Shown here: one piece after another, positions 1 to 6,685 of the stretch | Numbering within the stretch: the stretch's first letter is position 1 | Layout of the letters: each line of letters opens with the position of its first letter | From: Henriciella algicola | GTDB taxonomy: Bacteria > Pseudomonadota > Alphaproteobacteria > Caulobacterales > Hyphomonadaceae | NCBI RefSeq assembly: GCF_003576245.1 | Contig: NZ_QWGA01000007.1 | Location: forward strand, 248,001 to 312,000 | Direction of reading: 5' to 3' | DNA length: 64,000 nt | Position numbers and translations under genes: made by a program | The notes under the pieces: generated by a model | Databases searched by the model: none | What the model was told of the DNA's origin: nothing | Seen by the model: the letters and a program-made list of their open reading frames with translations, nothing else

Positions 1-1
1 C

Positions 2-676
2 ACAACGCTCACAGCCAAGAATATGGCGAATGCGCTGGCGGTTCTCGCAATTGCGCCGCGCGGCGGCCTTCTGCATGCGCCAGACACCTATATGGACAAG
101 ATCGCGATTGGCCCCGGCTATGAAAAAGGTGTCATCGACCTCGATGCGACACCCGCCGAGAACATCAAGTCCATGGCGAAAGCGGCTGGTCGTTCGGTCG
201 AATCGATCACTGTCTGTGTTCTCGACCGTCCGCGGCATGCCGACATCATTGAAAGTATCCGCAGTGTCGGCGCCCGTATCAGCCTGATTTCTGACGGCGA
301 TGTTGCCGGCGTGATCAACACGACCAATCCGGACACCGGCATCGACCTCTATATTGGTCAGGGCGGCGCGCCAGAAGGTGTGCTCGCGGCAGCGGCACTG
401 AAATGCGTTGGCGGTCAGATGCAGGGTCGTCTCTTCTTCCGCAATGATGATGAGCGCGCACGCGCCAAGCGCGTCGGCGTCACAGATTTCGACCGCAAAT
501 ATGATCTCGATGAACTTGCGAGCGGTGAGACCGTCTTCTGCGCCACGGGCGTGACGAAGGGCGGACTTCTTGACGGCGTGGTCGTGCGTCCGGGCATTAT
601 TACAACCGATACGCTCGTCATGAGCTCGGCCGACGGCATGGTCCGCAAGATCCAGTCGCGCCACCGCACCGCTTAA
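2..676 (+). CDS. glpX: Class II fructose-1,6-bisphosphatase (GlpX), 5'-truncated by window edge
   Basis: Hydrolyses fructose-1,6-bisphosphate to fructose-6-phosphate in gluconeogenesis; cytosolic and metal dependent. The frame is open from base 2, so the first ATG (23) is probably internal: the residues before it (TTLTAKN) fit the family stretch preceding the NALAVLA block. Visible family blocks are the APRGGLLHAPDTYMDKIAIGP region, the GDVAGVIN block and the IGQGGAPEGVLAAAALK motif near the middle. About 224 of the usual 320 or so residues are present and the C-terminus is intact. It ends three bases before recJ, implying co-transcription. Some family members also act on sedoheptulose-1,7-bisphosphate; sequence alone does not settle this. 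Confidence 0.93.
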   Translation, partial: TTLTAKNMANALAVLAIAPRGGLLHAPDTYMDKIAIGPGYEKGVIDLDATPAENIKSMAKAAGRSVESITVCVLDRPRHADIIESIRSVGARISLISDGDVAGVINTTNPDTGIDLYIGQGGAPEGVLAAAALKCVGGQMQGRLFFRNDDERARAKRVGVTDFDRKYDLDELASGETVFCATGVTKGGLLDGVVVRPGIITTDTLVMSSADGMVRKIQSRHRTA

Positions 677-679
677 GGG

Positions 680-2464
680 ATGCCGGACGGCGGCCATCTG
701 TTCAATGTCGGTCAGTCGCTGGGTGACCGGTACTGGTCGCTCGCCGAAGTCGACGACAATAAGGTCCGGCAGCTAAGTCTGTCACTCGGCACGCCTGACT
801 TTATCTCCAGGCTGCTCTTTCTGCGGGGTGTCCAACCGGGCGAGGCACCCGGCTTTCTGGCCCCGAAGCTCCGTGACACATTTCCCGATCCGTCGACATT
901 CAGGGATATGGAGAAGGCAGCAGGCCTGATCCTCGACGCCATCGCCGACGGCAGGAACGTAACGGTCTTTGCCGACTATGACGTGGATGGCGGCACCTCA
1001 TCGGCGCTGCTCGCCCGGTATTTCCGCGCCTGGGGCAGAGAGCTGGGCCTGTACGTTCCTGATCGCCTGACCGAAGGCTATGGGCCTTCGCCGGCCGCCT
1101 TTCGTTATCTGAAAGAACAGGGCGCCGACCTCGTCATCACTGTCGATTGCGGCGCCGCGGCAACCGAGGCGCTCGAGGAAGCCAATCGCATCGGCTTGCC
1201 AGTCATCGTCATCGATCACCACCTGATGGGGCATGAGTGGCCAGAGGTCGCGGCGCTGGTCAATCCGAACAGGCCCGATGACACGTCTGGCTATGGCCAC
1301 CTTGCAGCGGCTGGCGTGGTCTATGTCATGCTCGCTGCTCTGAACGCAGAAGCGCGCAAGCGAAATATCGCTCCGGCAGGCGGCCTGCCCAACATGCTCG
1401 ACTGGCTGGACCTTTGCGCCCTCGGCACGCTTTGCGACATGTCGCCCTTGCGCGATGCCAACCGTGCCTTCGTCCATCAAGGGCTGAAAATCATGGCCCG
1501 TGACGGCAATCCCGGCCTCCGCGCGCTGGCAGACGTTGCCGGGATCGGCCGGATTGAAAGCGTGTATCATGCGACTTTTGTTCTCGGGCCGCGCCTCAAT
1601 GCCGGCGGCAGGGTTGGTGACCCATGGCTTGCGGCAAAGTTGCTCGCGACAGACGACCGCCAGGAAGCGATTGAGCTCGCAGAGCGCCTTCATGGCCTGA
1701 ACGATGAGCGTAAGGCTGTAGAGGCCCACATTCTTGAAATCGCAACGGCACAGGCAGAGCGCCAGCTGGAGCAGGACCCTGACCGTCATGCCCTCGTCGT
1801 CTCTGGCGAAGACTGGCACCCCGGCGTCATCGGCATCGTCGCAGGGCGAATCAAGGACCGCTTCCACCGGCCGACAATCGTGATTGGCTGGGGCAGGGAG
1901 CTTGGTCCGGTGGCCAAGGGCTCAGCCCGTTCTGTGCGCGGGGTGAATATCGGGGATGCGATCGCCCAGGCTGCACGCGAAGGGCATGTCCTTTCCGGGG
2001 GTGGCCATGCGATGGCAGGTGGCCTCAGTCTTGAGCCTGAACAGATCGAGCCGTTCTCGAACTGGCTGAACGCTCATCTCAGTGCATTCTCTGATGAAAG
2101 ACATGCCGCACGGGAATTGAAGGTCGATGCGCTGCTCGACGCTGGCGCCATCTCACCGGAGACGTTTGACCTCATCGCGCAGCTTGGCCCGTTTGGTCAG
2201 GGCGCGCCGGAGCCATATTTTGCGCTGACGGATATGGAAATCACGCATGCACGGCCAATCGGCGCCAATCACCTGCGTCTGACCGCCGAAAGCACTACTG
2301 GGCGAGTTGAGGTGCTGAGCTGGCGCAGTGTGGGCACACCGCTTGGCGACGCCTTGCAGGCACGCGGCCGGTTTCACCTGGTCGGACGCCTGAAATGTGA
2401 CGAATGGAATGGCCGCCGCCGCGCCCAACTGGAACTCGTGGACGCCGCGCCATCGGTTGTCTGA
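680..2464 (+). CDS. recJ: Single-stranded-DNA-specific exonuclease RecJ
   Basis: A 5'-3' single-strand DNA exonuclease of the DHH phosphoesterase family, used in recombinational repair and mismatch repair. The 594 residues match RecJ length. The catalytic motif DYDVDGGTSSALL lies at about residues 99-111, the DHH motif (VIDHH) at 177-181, followed by LGPRLNAGGRVGDP and the DHHA1 block containing SGGGHAMAGGL; the C-terminal part is an OB-like RecJ domain ending in GRRRAQLELVDAA. The ATG at 680 is three bases after the glpX stop, and the two genes probably share a transcript. All metal-binding aspartates and histidines that can be recognised are present, so the gene looks intact. Confidence 0.96.
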   Translation: MPDGGHLFNVGQSLGDRYWSLAEVDDNKVRQLSLSLGTPDFISRLLFLRGVQPGEAPGFLAPKLRDTFPDPSTFRDMEKAAGLILDAIADGRNVTVFADYDVDGGTSSALLARYFRAWGRELGLYVPDRLTEGYGPSPAAFRYLKEQGADLVITVDCGAAATEALEEANRIGLPVIVIDHHLMGHEWPEVAALVNPNRPDDTSGYGHLAAAGVVYVMLAALNAEARKRNIAPAGGLPNMLDWLDLCALGTLCDMSPLRDANRAFVHQGLKIMARDGNPGLRALADVAGIGRIESVYHATFVLGPRLNAGGRVGDPWLAAKLLATDDRQEAIELAERLHGLNDERKAVEAHILEIATAQAERQLEQDPDRHALVVSGEDWHPGVIGIVAGRIKDRFHRPTIVIGWGRELGPVAKGSARSVRGVNIGDAIAQAAREGHVLSGGGHAMAGGLSLEPEQIEPFSNWLNAHLSAFSDERHAARELKVDALLDAGAISPETFDLIAQLGPFGQGAPEPYFALTDMEITHARPIGANHLRLTAESTTGRVEVLSWRSVGTPLGDALQARGRFHLVGRLKCDEWNGRRRAQLELVDAAPSVV

Positions 2465-2562
2465 ACCCGGCATTTCCTTGCATGGCGGGGCATTCCGGGA
2501 TGGTGGTCACCCATCGAAAAATCGCTCAACTGCAAAAATCTGATTTGTCCGCATAGAGCCGC

Positions 2563-2591
2563 TTGCAAGCCGCGCGACTGGCAGCTATATC
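2563..2591 (+). promoter_or_regulatory. Predicted housekeeping promoter of tRNA-Glu
   Basis: TTGCAA at 2563-2568 and TATATC at 2586-2591 are separated by exactly 17 bp, placing the start of transcription about 10 bases before the mature tRNA 5' end. The same -35 hexamer appears before rpsB and rpmF in this window. The call rests on motif and spacing only. Confidence 0.6.
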
Positions 2592-2609
2592 GCGCGTTCC
2601 AAACCGAGC

Positions 2610-2684
2610 GCTCCCTTCGTCTATCGGTTAGGACGCCAGGTTTTCAACCTGGAAAGAGGGGTTCGATTCCCCTAGGGAGTGCCA
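2610..2684 (+). tRNA. tRNA-Glu (anticodon TTC)
   Basis: A full cloverleaf can be folded. The acceptor arm is GCTCCCT (2610-2616) with AGGGAGT (2674-2680), ending in a G:U pair; the discriminator is G2681 and CCA is encoded at 2682-2684. The anticodon stem is CCAGG/CCTGG around the loop TTTTCAA, giving anticodon TTC at 2643-2645. The T arm contains GTTCGATTC. Length is 75 nt including CCA. The gene stands alone between recJ and a cold-shock gene and has its own promoter-like sequence. Confidence 0.96.
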
Positions 2685-2719
2685 TTTTTTGAACAATTTC
2701 GCGCAAAACACGATTTGTT

Positions 2720-2734
2720 ATCCCCTTCGGGGAT
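2720..2734 (+). other. Short hairpin in the leader of the cold-shock gene
   Basis: ATCCCC (2720-2725) and GGGGAT (2729-2734) form a perfect 6-bp stem around TTC (2726-2728). It lies 50 bases before the cold-shock gene start and 35 bases after tRNA-Glu, with no T-run after it, so it looks more like an mRNA leader structure than an intrinsic terminator. Its function is not known. Confidence 0.4.
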
Positions 2735-2783
2735 GACATTCCGATTCGGCTTTTCTACTATTCTTATCGGGAATGGTGGGTTG

Positions 2784-3302
2784 ATGAGCGCGTTGAAACC
2801 AGAAATCCAGAATATAGAGCCTTCAACCTCTGTGAGGGTGATTGGCGCTATCAAATGGTTTGACCCTGCAAAGGGCTATGGTTTCGTCATTCCGGATTCC
2901 GTGACGTCTTCCGAACTATCCGGCGATGTGATGATCCATATATCCGCGCTGCGGGCATATGGCGAATCCGACGCGGACGAAGGCGCCCGAATCATTTGTG
3001 ACGCAGTGGCTGGCGAGCGCGGCTGGCAGGTCGACCATATCATAGAGATGGACCGCCCCCGCGAAGTCGTCGCCAAGGAAAAGGGGAAAGCCCCAGATCC
3101 TGAAGATGTTGTGGTGAAATGGTTCAGCACGGAACGTGGATTCGGTTTCGTAAACCGGGTCGAGGAGGAGGGGGATGTCTTCATCCACATCTCTGTCCTG
3201 CGTCGTAGCGGTATTTCGTCGGCAGAACCGGGCGAGCAGTTCACCGTGACGATTTCCGAAGGAACGCGCGGGGCCTATGTGAGCGCCGTCCTTACAGAAT
3301 AG
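2784..3302 (+). CDS. Double cold-shock-domain nucleic-acid-binding protein
   Basis: Contains two cold-shock (OB-fold) domains in tandem. The first has GAIKWFDPAKGYGFVIPD (RNP1-type motif) and a VMIHISALR RNP2-type motif; the second has VVKWFSTERGFGFVNR and DVFIHISVLRRSG. Such proteins bind single-stranded RNA or DNA and melt mRNA secondary structure. The start at 2784 is preferred because the longer frame from 2679 begins inside tRNA-Glu; a GGTGGG precedes this ATG at short distance. That gives 172 residues, in line with two-domain alphaproteobacterial Csp proteins. The second domain is closer to the classic CspA pattern than the first. Induction by cold or by stationary phase cannot be told from sequence. 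Confidence 0.9.
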   Translation: MSALKPEIQNIEPSTSVRVIGAIKWFDPAKGYGFVIPDSVTSSELSGDVMIHISALRAYGESDADEGARIICDAVAGERGWQVDHIIEMDRPREVVAKEKGKAPDPEDVVVKWFSTERGFGFVNRVEEEGDVFIHISVLRRSGISSAEPGEQFTVTISEGTRGAYVSAVLTE

Positions 3303-3363
3303 ATACATCGCTGGCTTCCAAGACGTGTTGTGCGTGCGAAAGGTGCGGGCTAAACCCGCTGGC

Positions 3364-3849
3364 ATGAAAACACTTCTCGCCATTGCGGCCCTGAGCTTCA
3401 GCACGCTGGTGCTGCCGTCTTCCACTGCTTTTGCGCAGACGGCGCCCGCCGATCCGCTTGAGACATCGAGCGTCACCATCGACTCGGCGAATGGTAGCCA
3501 CCAGTTCGACATCGAGATCGCCGATGAGAGCGATGAGATTTCCTACGGCCTCATGAACCGCGAATCGCTGGCGCCAGATGCGGGCATGCTGTTCGACTTC
3601 GGCAATCCGCGTGAGCCGGCGATGTATATGAAGAACACACTGATCCCGCTGGACATGCTTTTTATCTCGTCGACCGGCTCTGTCGTCATGATTGCCCGCA
3701 ACGCTGTTCCGGGCTCCCTACGAACGATTTCGCCGGGCACACCTGTTAAAGGCGTCCTGGAGATCAATGGCGGCCGGGCAGCAGAGCTTGGCATTGAGCC
3801 GGGCGATACCGTGCGTCACGCAATCTTCGGCAACGATGCCGCAGAGTAG
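3364..3849 (+). CDS. Exported DUF192 family protein
   Basis: The predicted product is 161 residues with a classic signal peptide (MKTLLAIAALSFSTLVL..., likely cut after AFAQ near residue 25), so the mature protein is periplasmic. The rest is a DUF192 domain: ISYGLMNRESLAPDAGMLFDF, MYMKNTLIPLDMLFIS and VLEINGGRAAELGIEPGD are characteristic. The function of the family is unsettled. The ATG at 3364 is chosen over an upstream GTG at 3325 because it begins the signal peptide. A 5-bp inverted repeat (GCGGG/CCCGC, 3345-3359) sits just before the start, and no clear Shine-Dalgarno is seen. The 3' end overlaps the next gene by 14 nt. Confidence 0.88.
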   Translation: MKTLLAIAALSFSTLVLPSSTAFAQTAPADPLETSSVTIDSANGSHQFDIEIADESDEISYGLMNRESLAPDAGMLFDFGNPREPAMYMKNTLIPLDMLFISSTGSVVMIARNAVPGSLRTISPGTPVKGVLEINGGRAAELGIEPGDTVRHAIFGNDAAE

Positions 3850-4267
3850 CGAAGTCCACCGCGACCCGCCTGCGGGTTTCGAGATATCTTCCTCCCGCGG
3901 TCCGTTCACCATGCGAAACGGACCTGTCTGCCGCGCGACCGAAAAAGGCGACATGCGCAGCGGCATCTGGGTTCTGGATCGCCACTGCAACAGCATGGGT
4001 TTTATGCATGGCGGCATGGTGAGTTCATTCGCAGATGGCGCGCTTGCCTGGGCCGTCTGGTATGAAACCCGGAAAATGTCAGTGACGCTGAAGCTCACCA
4101 CCAGCTTTTACGGCACCATTCGTCCGGGCGACTGGCTTGAGGCGCATCCCCGCGTCATATCTAGTGATAACGGCGTTGTGCACGTCACGACAGACATGCT
4201 GGTGGGCACGGTTTTGGCCGCGCGGGCGGACGCAGTTTTCCGCGTGCTGCGTCGAACCGCTAAATAG
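3836..4267 (+). CDS. PaaI-type hotdog-fold thioesterase family protein
   Basis: The predicted product is 143 residues. The central FMHGGMVSSFADGALAWAVW segment carries the HGG and the acidic residue typical of the PaaI/YbgC-like hotdog thioesterases, which hydrolyse acyl-CoA or aryl-CoA thioesters as oligomers. The ATG at 3836 lies inside the last codons of the DUF192 gene (14-nt overlap), so translation is probably coupled. The longer frame from 3692 is rejected since it runs deep inside the DUF192 gene. The substrate cannot be predicted: the family is broad and no pathway genes flank it. It ends 45 bases before tRNA-Pro. Confidence 0.82.
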   Translation: MPQSSEVHRDPPAGFEISSSRGPFTMRNGPVCRATEKGDMRSGIWVLDRHCNSMGFMHGGMVSSFADGALAWAVWYETRKMSVTLKLTTSFYGTIRPGDWLEAHPRVISSDNGVVHVTTDMLVGTVLAARADAVFRVLRRTAK

Positions 4268-4270
4268 GGC

Positions 4271-4299
4271 TTGCGGCGTCCCGCGCGTCTGCATAGAAG
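4271..4299 (+). promoter_or_regulatory. Predicted promoter of tRNA-Pro
   Basis: TTGCGG (4271-4276), a 17-bp spacer and TAGAAG (4294-4299) lie directly before tRNA-Pro, with an expected start near 4306. The -10 box is a poor match, so the call is tentative. Confidence 0.4.
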
Positions 4300-4312
4300 G
4301 GCAATCCGATGT

Positions 4313-4389
4313 CGGAGCGTGGCGCAGCCTGGTAGCGCACCTGATTTGGGATCAGGGGGTCGGAGGTTCGAATCCTCTCGCTCCGACCA
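4313..4389 (+). tRNA. tRNA-Pro (anticodon TGG)
   Basis: The acceptor stem CGGAGCG (4313-4319) pairs perfectly with CGCTCCG (4379-4385); the discriminator is A and CCA is encoded at 4387-4389. The anticodon stem is CCTGA/TCAGG with loop TTTGGGA, so the anticodon is TGG (proline, CCA codons and by wobble others). D-arm GTAGCGC and T-arm GTTCGAATC are in place. 77 nt with CCA. Confidence 0.96.
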
Positions 4390-4409
4390 TCGATATACTG
4401 GAGGCGAAC

Positions 4410-4715
4410 ATGGACGCGCGGATCTATAAGCCCAGAAAGACTGCCATGCAGTCAGGCCGGGGAAAGACGCGCGAATGGGTTCTGGAGTTTCGTTCCGAGA
4501 ATGCCCGCTTCGCTGACCCACTTATGGGCTGGACCAGCATCAACGACACGACAGGCCAGGTGCGTATGCACTTTGAGACGCGTGAGCAGGCGATCGACTT
4601 TGCAAAGCGCGAAAAGCTGACCTTCACTGTCGATGAGCCGCGTGAGCCAAAGCGTCTGGTGAAATCCTACTCCCAGAACTTCGCTGCCGATCGCAAACAG
4701 CCCTGGACGCATTAG
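4410..4715 (+). CDS. NDUFS4-like accessory subunit of NADH:quinone oxidoreductase (ETC complex I conserved region)
   Basis: The predicted product is 101 residues and matches the ETC complex I subunit conserved region, the bacterial homologue of mitochondrial NDUFS4 (18 kDa subunit): MDARIYKP, W..EF then DPLMGWTSINDTTGQVRMHFETREQAIDFA and a basic C-terminus. In alphaproteobacteria this supernumerary subunit attaches to the peripheral arm of complex I. The start at 4410 has a strong GGAGG (about 4400) and comes right after tRNA-Pro, so the longer frame from 4137, which would cross the tRNA, is wrong. The gene lies about 3.2 kb upstream of nuoA, outside the operon but close by. It contains no cofactor motif. 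Confidence 0.9.
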   Translation: MDARIYKPRKTAMQSGRGKTREWVLEFRSENARFADPLMGWTSINDTTGQVRMHFETREQAIDFAKREKLTFTVDEPREPKRLVKSYSQNFAADRKQPWTH

Positions 4716-4730
4716 TTCGGCGCGCTTTTC

Positions 4731-4807
4731 GGCCCCTTAGCTCAACTGGATAGAGCACCGGACTTCTAATCCGACGGTTACAGGTTCAAGTCCTGTAGGG
4801 GTCGCCA
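4731..4807 (+). tRNA. tRNA-Arg (anticodon TCT)
   Basis: The acceptor stem GGCCCCT (4731-4737) pairs with AGGGGTC (4797-4803) with one G:U; the discriminator is G and CCA is encoded at 4805-4807. The anticodon loop CTTCTAA gives TCT (arginine AGA codon). The stem CCGGA/TCCGA has a mismatch at its outer (27-43) pair. T arm GTTCAAGTC is present. 77 nt with CCA. The following lyase gene begins 41 bases later. Confidence 0.95.
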
Positions 4808-4848
4808 TTGCTGGCGGAAGAATTATGCTGCCCGATTGGGAGGCAGCG

Positions 4849-6090
4849 ATGAAATTACCAAAAACCGGAGCAAGCTGGTCCGAGCTGAAGTCCGAGATGT
4901 CGGCGCGCGGCGCAGGCGATGCCAAATGGCGTGATGGCAAGACGGCTGTCTATGTCTTCAATGCCGGCCCGGAGGTCGAGCAGGTCCAGAAGGAAGCCTA
5001 CACCGCCTTCATGTCTGAGAATGGCCTTGGGCCGCTTGCCTTTCCGTCGCTTGCGGAGATGGAGAAGGAGGTCGTCTCCATGGCGCTGGATCTTTTGCAT
5101 GGGCCAGAAGGCTCGACTGGCGCGATGACGTCTGGCGGGACTGATTCGATCACGATGGCGCTCAAGACAGCGCGCGATTTTGCCCGCTCGAAAGGCCAGT
5201 CGGGGCCTGCAAACATCGTCCTGCCGCAGTCGGCGCACCTTGCCTTCGACAAGGCCGCCCATCTCATGGACATTGAAGTGCGCCGTGCGCCTCTGAAGAC
5301 CGATGGCAGCTATGAGGCTGACCCTGCCGCCATTGCGGATCGGGTTGATTCGAACACTGTCATGATTGTCGGCTCCGCGCCGAATTTCCCGCATGGAATC
5401 ATTGACCCGGTTGCGGCGCTGTCTGAGCTCGCCATAGAGAAAGGCGTCTGGCTTCATGTCGATGCCTGCGTCGGCGGCTTCCTTGCGCCATTTGCGCGGA
5501 TGAATGGCGTGCCTGTGCCGGCCTTCGATTTTGAGCTGGATGGCGTTCAGTCGATGAGCGCTGACCTTCACAAGTATGGATACGCTGCCAAAGGCGCGTC
5601 GACCGTGCTTTTCCGGTCTGCTGACCTCTATCAGCATATGCCGTTTGACTTTGCTGGCTGGTCTGGCGCGCCGATGAAGACCCCGACTCTGGCCGGGACG
5701 CGGCCAGGCGGGGCGATCTCTGCAGCGTGGGCTGTGATGAATCATCTGGGCGTCGAGGGATATTGCCGCCTCCAGGGCAAGGTCTGCGCCGCGCGCGAGA
5801 AAGTAGAGCAGGGGCTGCGTGAGCGCGGGTTCGAGATTCTTGGCACGCCGCTCCTTGGCCTCATCGCGTTTCGTCATCCGGACCTTTATTCCTTCGCGCT
5901 CTATGGCGAGATCTACAAGCGGGGCTGGTTTACCTCGGTCACCAAGGAGCCACGCAGTCTCCATCTCATGCTGTCGCCCAAACACGCCGATATGATCGAT
6001 GACTATCTGCGCGATCTCGACGCGGCGTGTGAGACTGTCCGGGCTGGTGAATCTGCCCCTGCAGAGACCGTTCAGCCGCGCTACAATTGA
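4849..6090 (+). CDS. PLP-dependent decarboxylase/lyase family protein (sphingosine-1-phosphate lyase-like)
   Basis: The predicted product is a 413-residue group II PLP enzyme (fold type I). Features: GAMTSGGTDSITMAL (cofactor phosphate region, about 91-105), LHVDACVGGFLAP with the cofactor-binding Asp near 205, and SADLHKYGYAAKG with the Schiff-base Lys near 242. The order and spacing fit the sphingosine-1-phosphate lyase/glutamate decarboxylase superfamily; the lyase branch is favoured by the N-terminal GLGPLAFPSLAEMEKEVVSMALDLLHG block. Two ATGs compete: 4825 has no good ribosome site, whereas 4849 follows GGGAGG by five bases and is chosen. The true substrate (long-chain base phosphate or an amino acid) is unknown and no sphingolipid genes are adjacent. 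Confidence 0.82.
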   Translation: MKLPKTGASWSELKSEMSARGAGDAKWRDGKTAVYVFNAGPEVEQVQKEAYTAFMSENGLGPLAFPSLAEMEKEVVSMALDLLHGPEGSTGAMTSGGTDSITMALKTARDFARSKGQSGPANIVLPQSAHLAFDKAAHLMDIEVRRAPLKTDGSYEADPAAIADRVDSNTVMIVGSAPNFPHGIIDPVAALSELAIEKGVWLHVDACVGGFLAPFARMNGVPVPAFDFELDGVQSMSADLHKYGYAAKGASTVLFRSADLYQHMPFDFAGWSGAPMKTPTLAGTRPGGAISAAWAVMNHLGVEGYCRLQGKVCAAREKVEQGLRERGFEILGTPLLGLIAFRHPDLYSFALYGEIYKRGWFTSVTKEPRSLHLMLSPKHADMIDDYLRDLDAACETVRAGESAPAETVQPRYN

Positions 6091-6129
6091 GGTTGGCTGC
6101 AGCTTGCTGCAAAAAGATCAAACAGGGGA

Positions 6130-6158
6130 TTGGACAATGGCAAGTCCCGGCGTTATGA
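6130..6158 (+). promoter_or_regulatory. Predicted promoter of tRNA-Phe
   Basis: TTGGAC (6130-6135) and TTATGA (6153-6158) with a 17-bp spacer precede tRNA-Phe by 20 bases, in the 88-bp gap after the lyase gene. This is a motif-only call. Confidence 0.45.
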
Positions 6159-6178
6159 CGCCGTTTCCCCAGTGACCC

Positions 6179-6253
6179 GCCCGGGTAGCTCAGGGGTAGA
6201 GCAGCGGATTGAAAATCCGCGTGTCGGTGGTTCAAATCCGCCCCCGGGCACCA
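6179..6253 (+). tRNA. tRNA-Phe (anticodon GAA)
   Basis: The acceptor stem GCCCGGG (6179-6185) pairs perfectly with CCCGGGC (6243-6249); the discriminator is A and CCA is encoded at 6251-6253. The anticodon stem GCGGA/TCCGC surrounds TTGAAAA, giving GAA. T arm GTTCAAATC. Five T residues follow CCA directly (6254 on). The gene borders the only accessory-looking stretch in the window; I looked for a downstream repeat of its 3' end and saw none. Confidence 0.96.
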
Positions 6254-6367
6254 TTTTTCTTAGCTTCCGCATCGTCGCTGCGCGCCTCACATGAAGCGTG
6301 CTCTTTTGGTTTTGATCCCCGCTTCGCGATGGATCGGGCTCAGGGCTGCGTTTAACTCATCCCGCTC

Positions 6368-6387
6368 ACCCCGGCGCAGGCCGGGGT
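6368..6387. repeat. Palindromic repeat, family A copy 1
   Basis: ACCCCGGC (6368-6375) and GCCGGGGT (6380-6387) form a perfect 8-bp stem around the tetraloop GCAG (6376-6379). The two other family A copies at 6502-6525 and 6574-6595 share the design of a C-loop-G closing pair with GCAG, or CTTC which reads GAAG on the other strand, but have different stem sequences. Confidence 0.75.
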
Positions 6388-6427
6388 CTCGTGAGGATGT
6401 TGAGCTTCCTTCAGTGATTTTTTGCTT

Positions 6428-6450
6428 CATCCTTCGACAGGCTCAGGATG
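6428..6450. repeat. Hairpin repeat, family B copy 1
   Basis: CATCCT (6428-6433) and AGGATG (6445-6450) pair around TCGACAGGCTC; an outer GCTTC (6424-6428) can also pair with GAAGC (6453-6457) with a bulge. The loop core TTCGAC-x-GCTCA recurs at 6642-6657. I recall similar sequences scattered in Caulobacterales and sphingomonad genomes. Confidence 0.65.
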
Positions 6451-6501
6451 AGGAAGCGCGTTCGGCCGCAGGCCCTCTCGGGCAGCGGTACTCGGATCCG
6501 G

Positions 6502-6525
6502 GGACACCTGCGCAGGCAGGTGTCC
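6502..6525. repeat. Palindromic repeat, family A copy 2
   Basis: GGACACCTGC (6502-6511) and GCAGGTGTCC (6516-6525) form a perfect 10-bp stem around the tetraloop GCAG (6512-6515), the longest of the family A copies here. Confidence 0.8.
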
Positions 6526-6573
6526 ATGACGTGACATTGAGAGTGCTCGGTTCGGCTTAAAGGCTGCACTCTG

Positions 6574-6595
6574 GATACCTGCCTTCGCAGGTATC
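6574..6595. repeat. Palindromic repeat, family A copy 3
   Basis: GATACCTGC (6574-6582) and GCAGGTATC (6587-6595) form a perfect 9-bp stem around CTTC (6583-6586). The inner six pairs equal those of copy 2 while the outer arm differs with compensating changes (GAT/ATC against GAC/GTC). Confidence 0.8.
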
Positions 6596-6637
6596 TTCGG
6601 GAGGTGGGTATTTGGTTTGAGGGGACGTAGGTGGCCG

Positions 6638-6661
6638 CGTGGTTCGACTTCGCTCACCATG
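6638..6661. repeat. Hairpin repeat, family B copy 2
   Basis: The loop core TTCGAC-TTC-GCTCA is flanked by CGTGG and CCATG, which pair (one G:T) where copy 1 has CATCC and GGATG. It lies about 25 bases past the 3' end of the neighbouring minus-strand gene. Confidence 0.55.
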
Positions 6662-6685
6662 CGGAGCTTGGGTTGATGGTTGTGG

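Larger units (their letters stand above)
6254..6685. other. Repeat-rich intergenic block without convincing genes
   Basis: These 432 bases hold at least five short hairpin-forming repeats, listed separately, and no frame with protein-like composition. Two open frames through it (6291-6560 plus, 6427-6660 minus) are low-complexity translations of the palindromes. Such repeats are scattered between genes in several alphaproteobacterial genomes, from memory. The block starts right at the 3' end of tRNA-Phe and ends at the stop of an unrecognised minus-strand gene. Confidence 0.75.

Noticed and set aside
2679-2783. Longer N-terminus for the cold-shock protein
   Set aside because: The upstream start lies within tRNA-Glu.
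4855-5985. 376-codon minus-strand frame opposite the PLP-dependent lyase
   Set aside because: Arg-rich shadow translation; the plus-strand gene has all cofactor motifs.
6179-6253. tRNA-Phe as an attachment site of an intact island
   Set aside because: No integrase and no second copy of the tRNA 3' end could be seen in the window.
6291-6560. 89-codon plus frame and overlapping 77-codon minus frame (6427-6660)
   Set aside because: Both are translations of palindromic repeats.
6368-6661. CRISPR array in the repeat block
   Set aside because: Repeats are palindromes with different stems and irregular spacing, without uniform spacers or cas genes.
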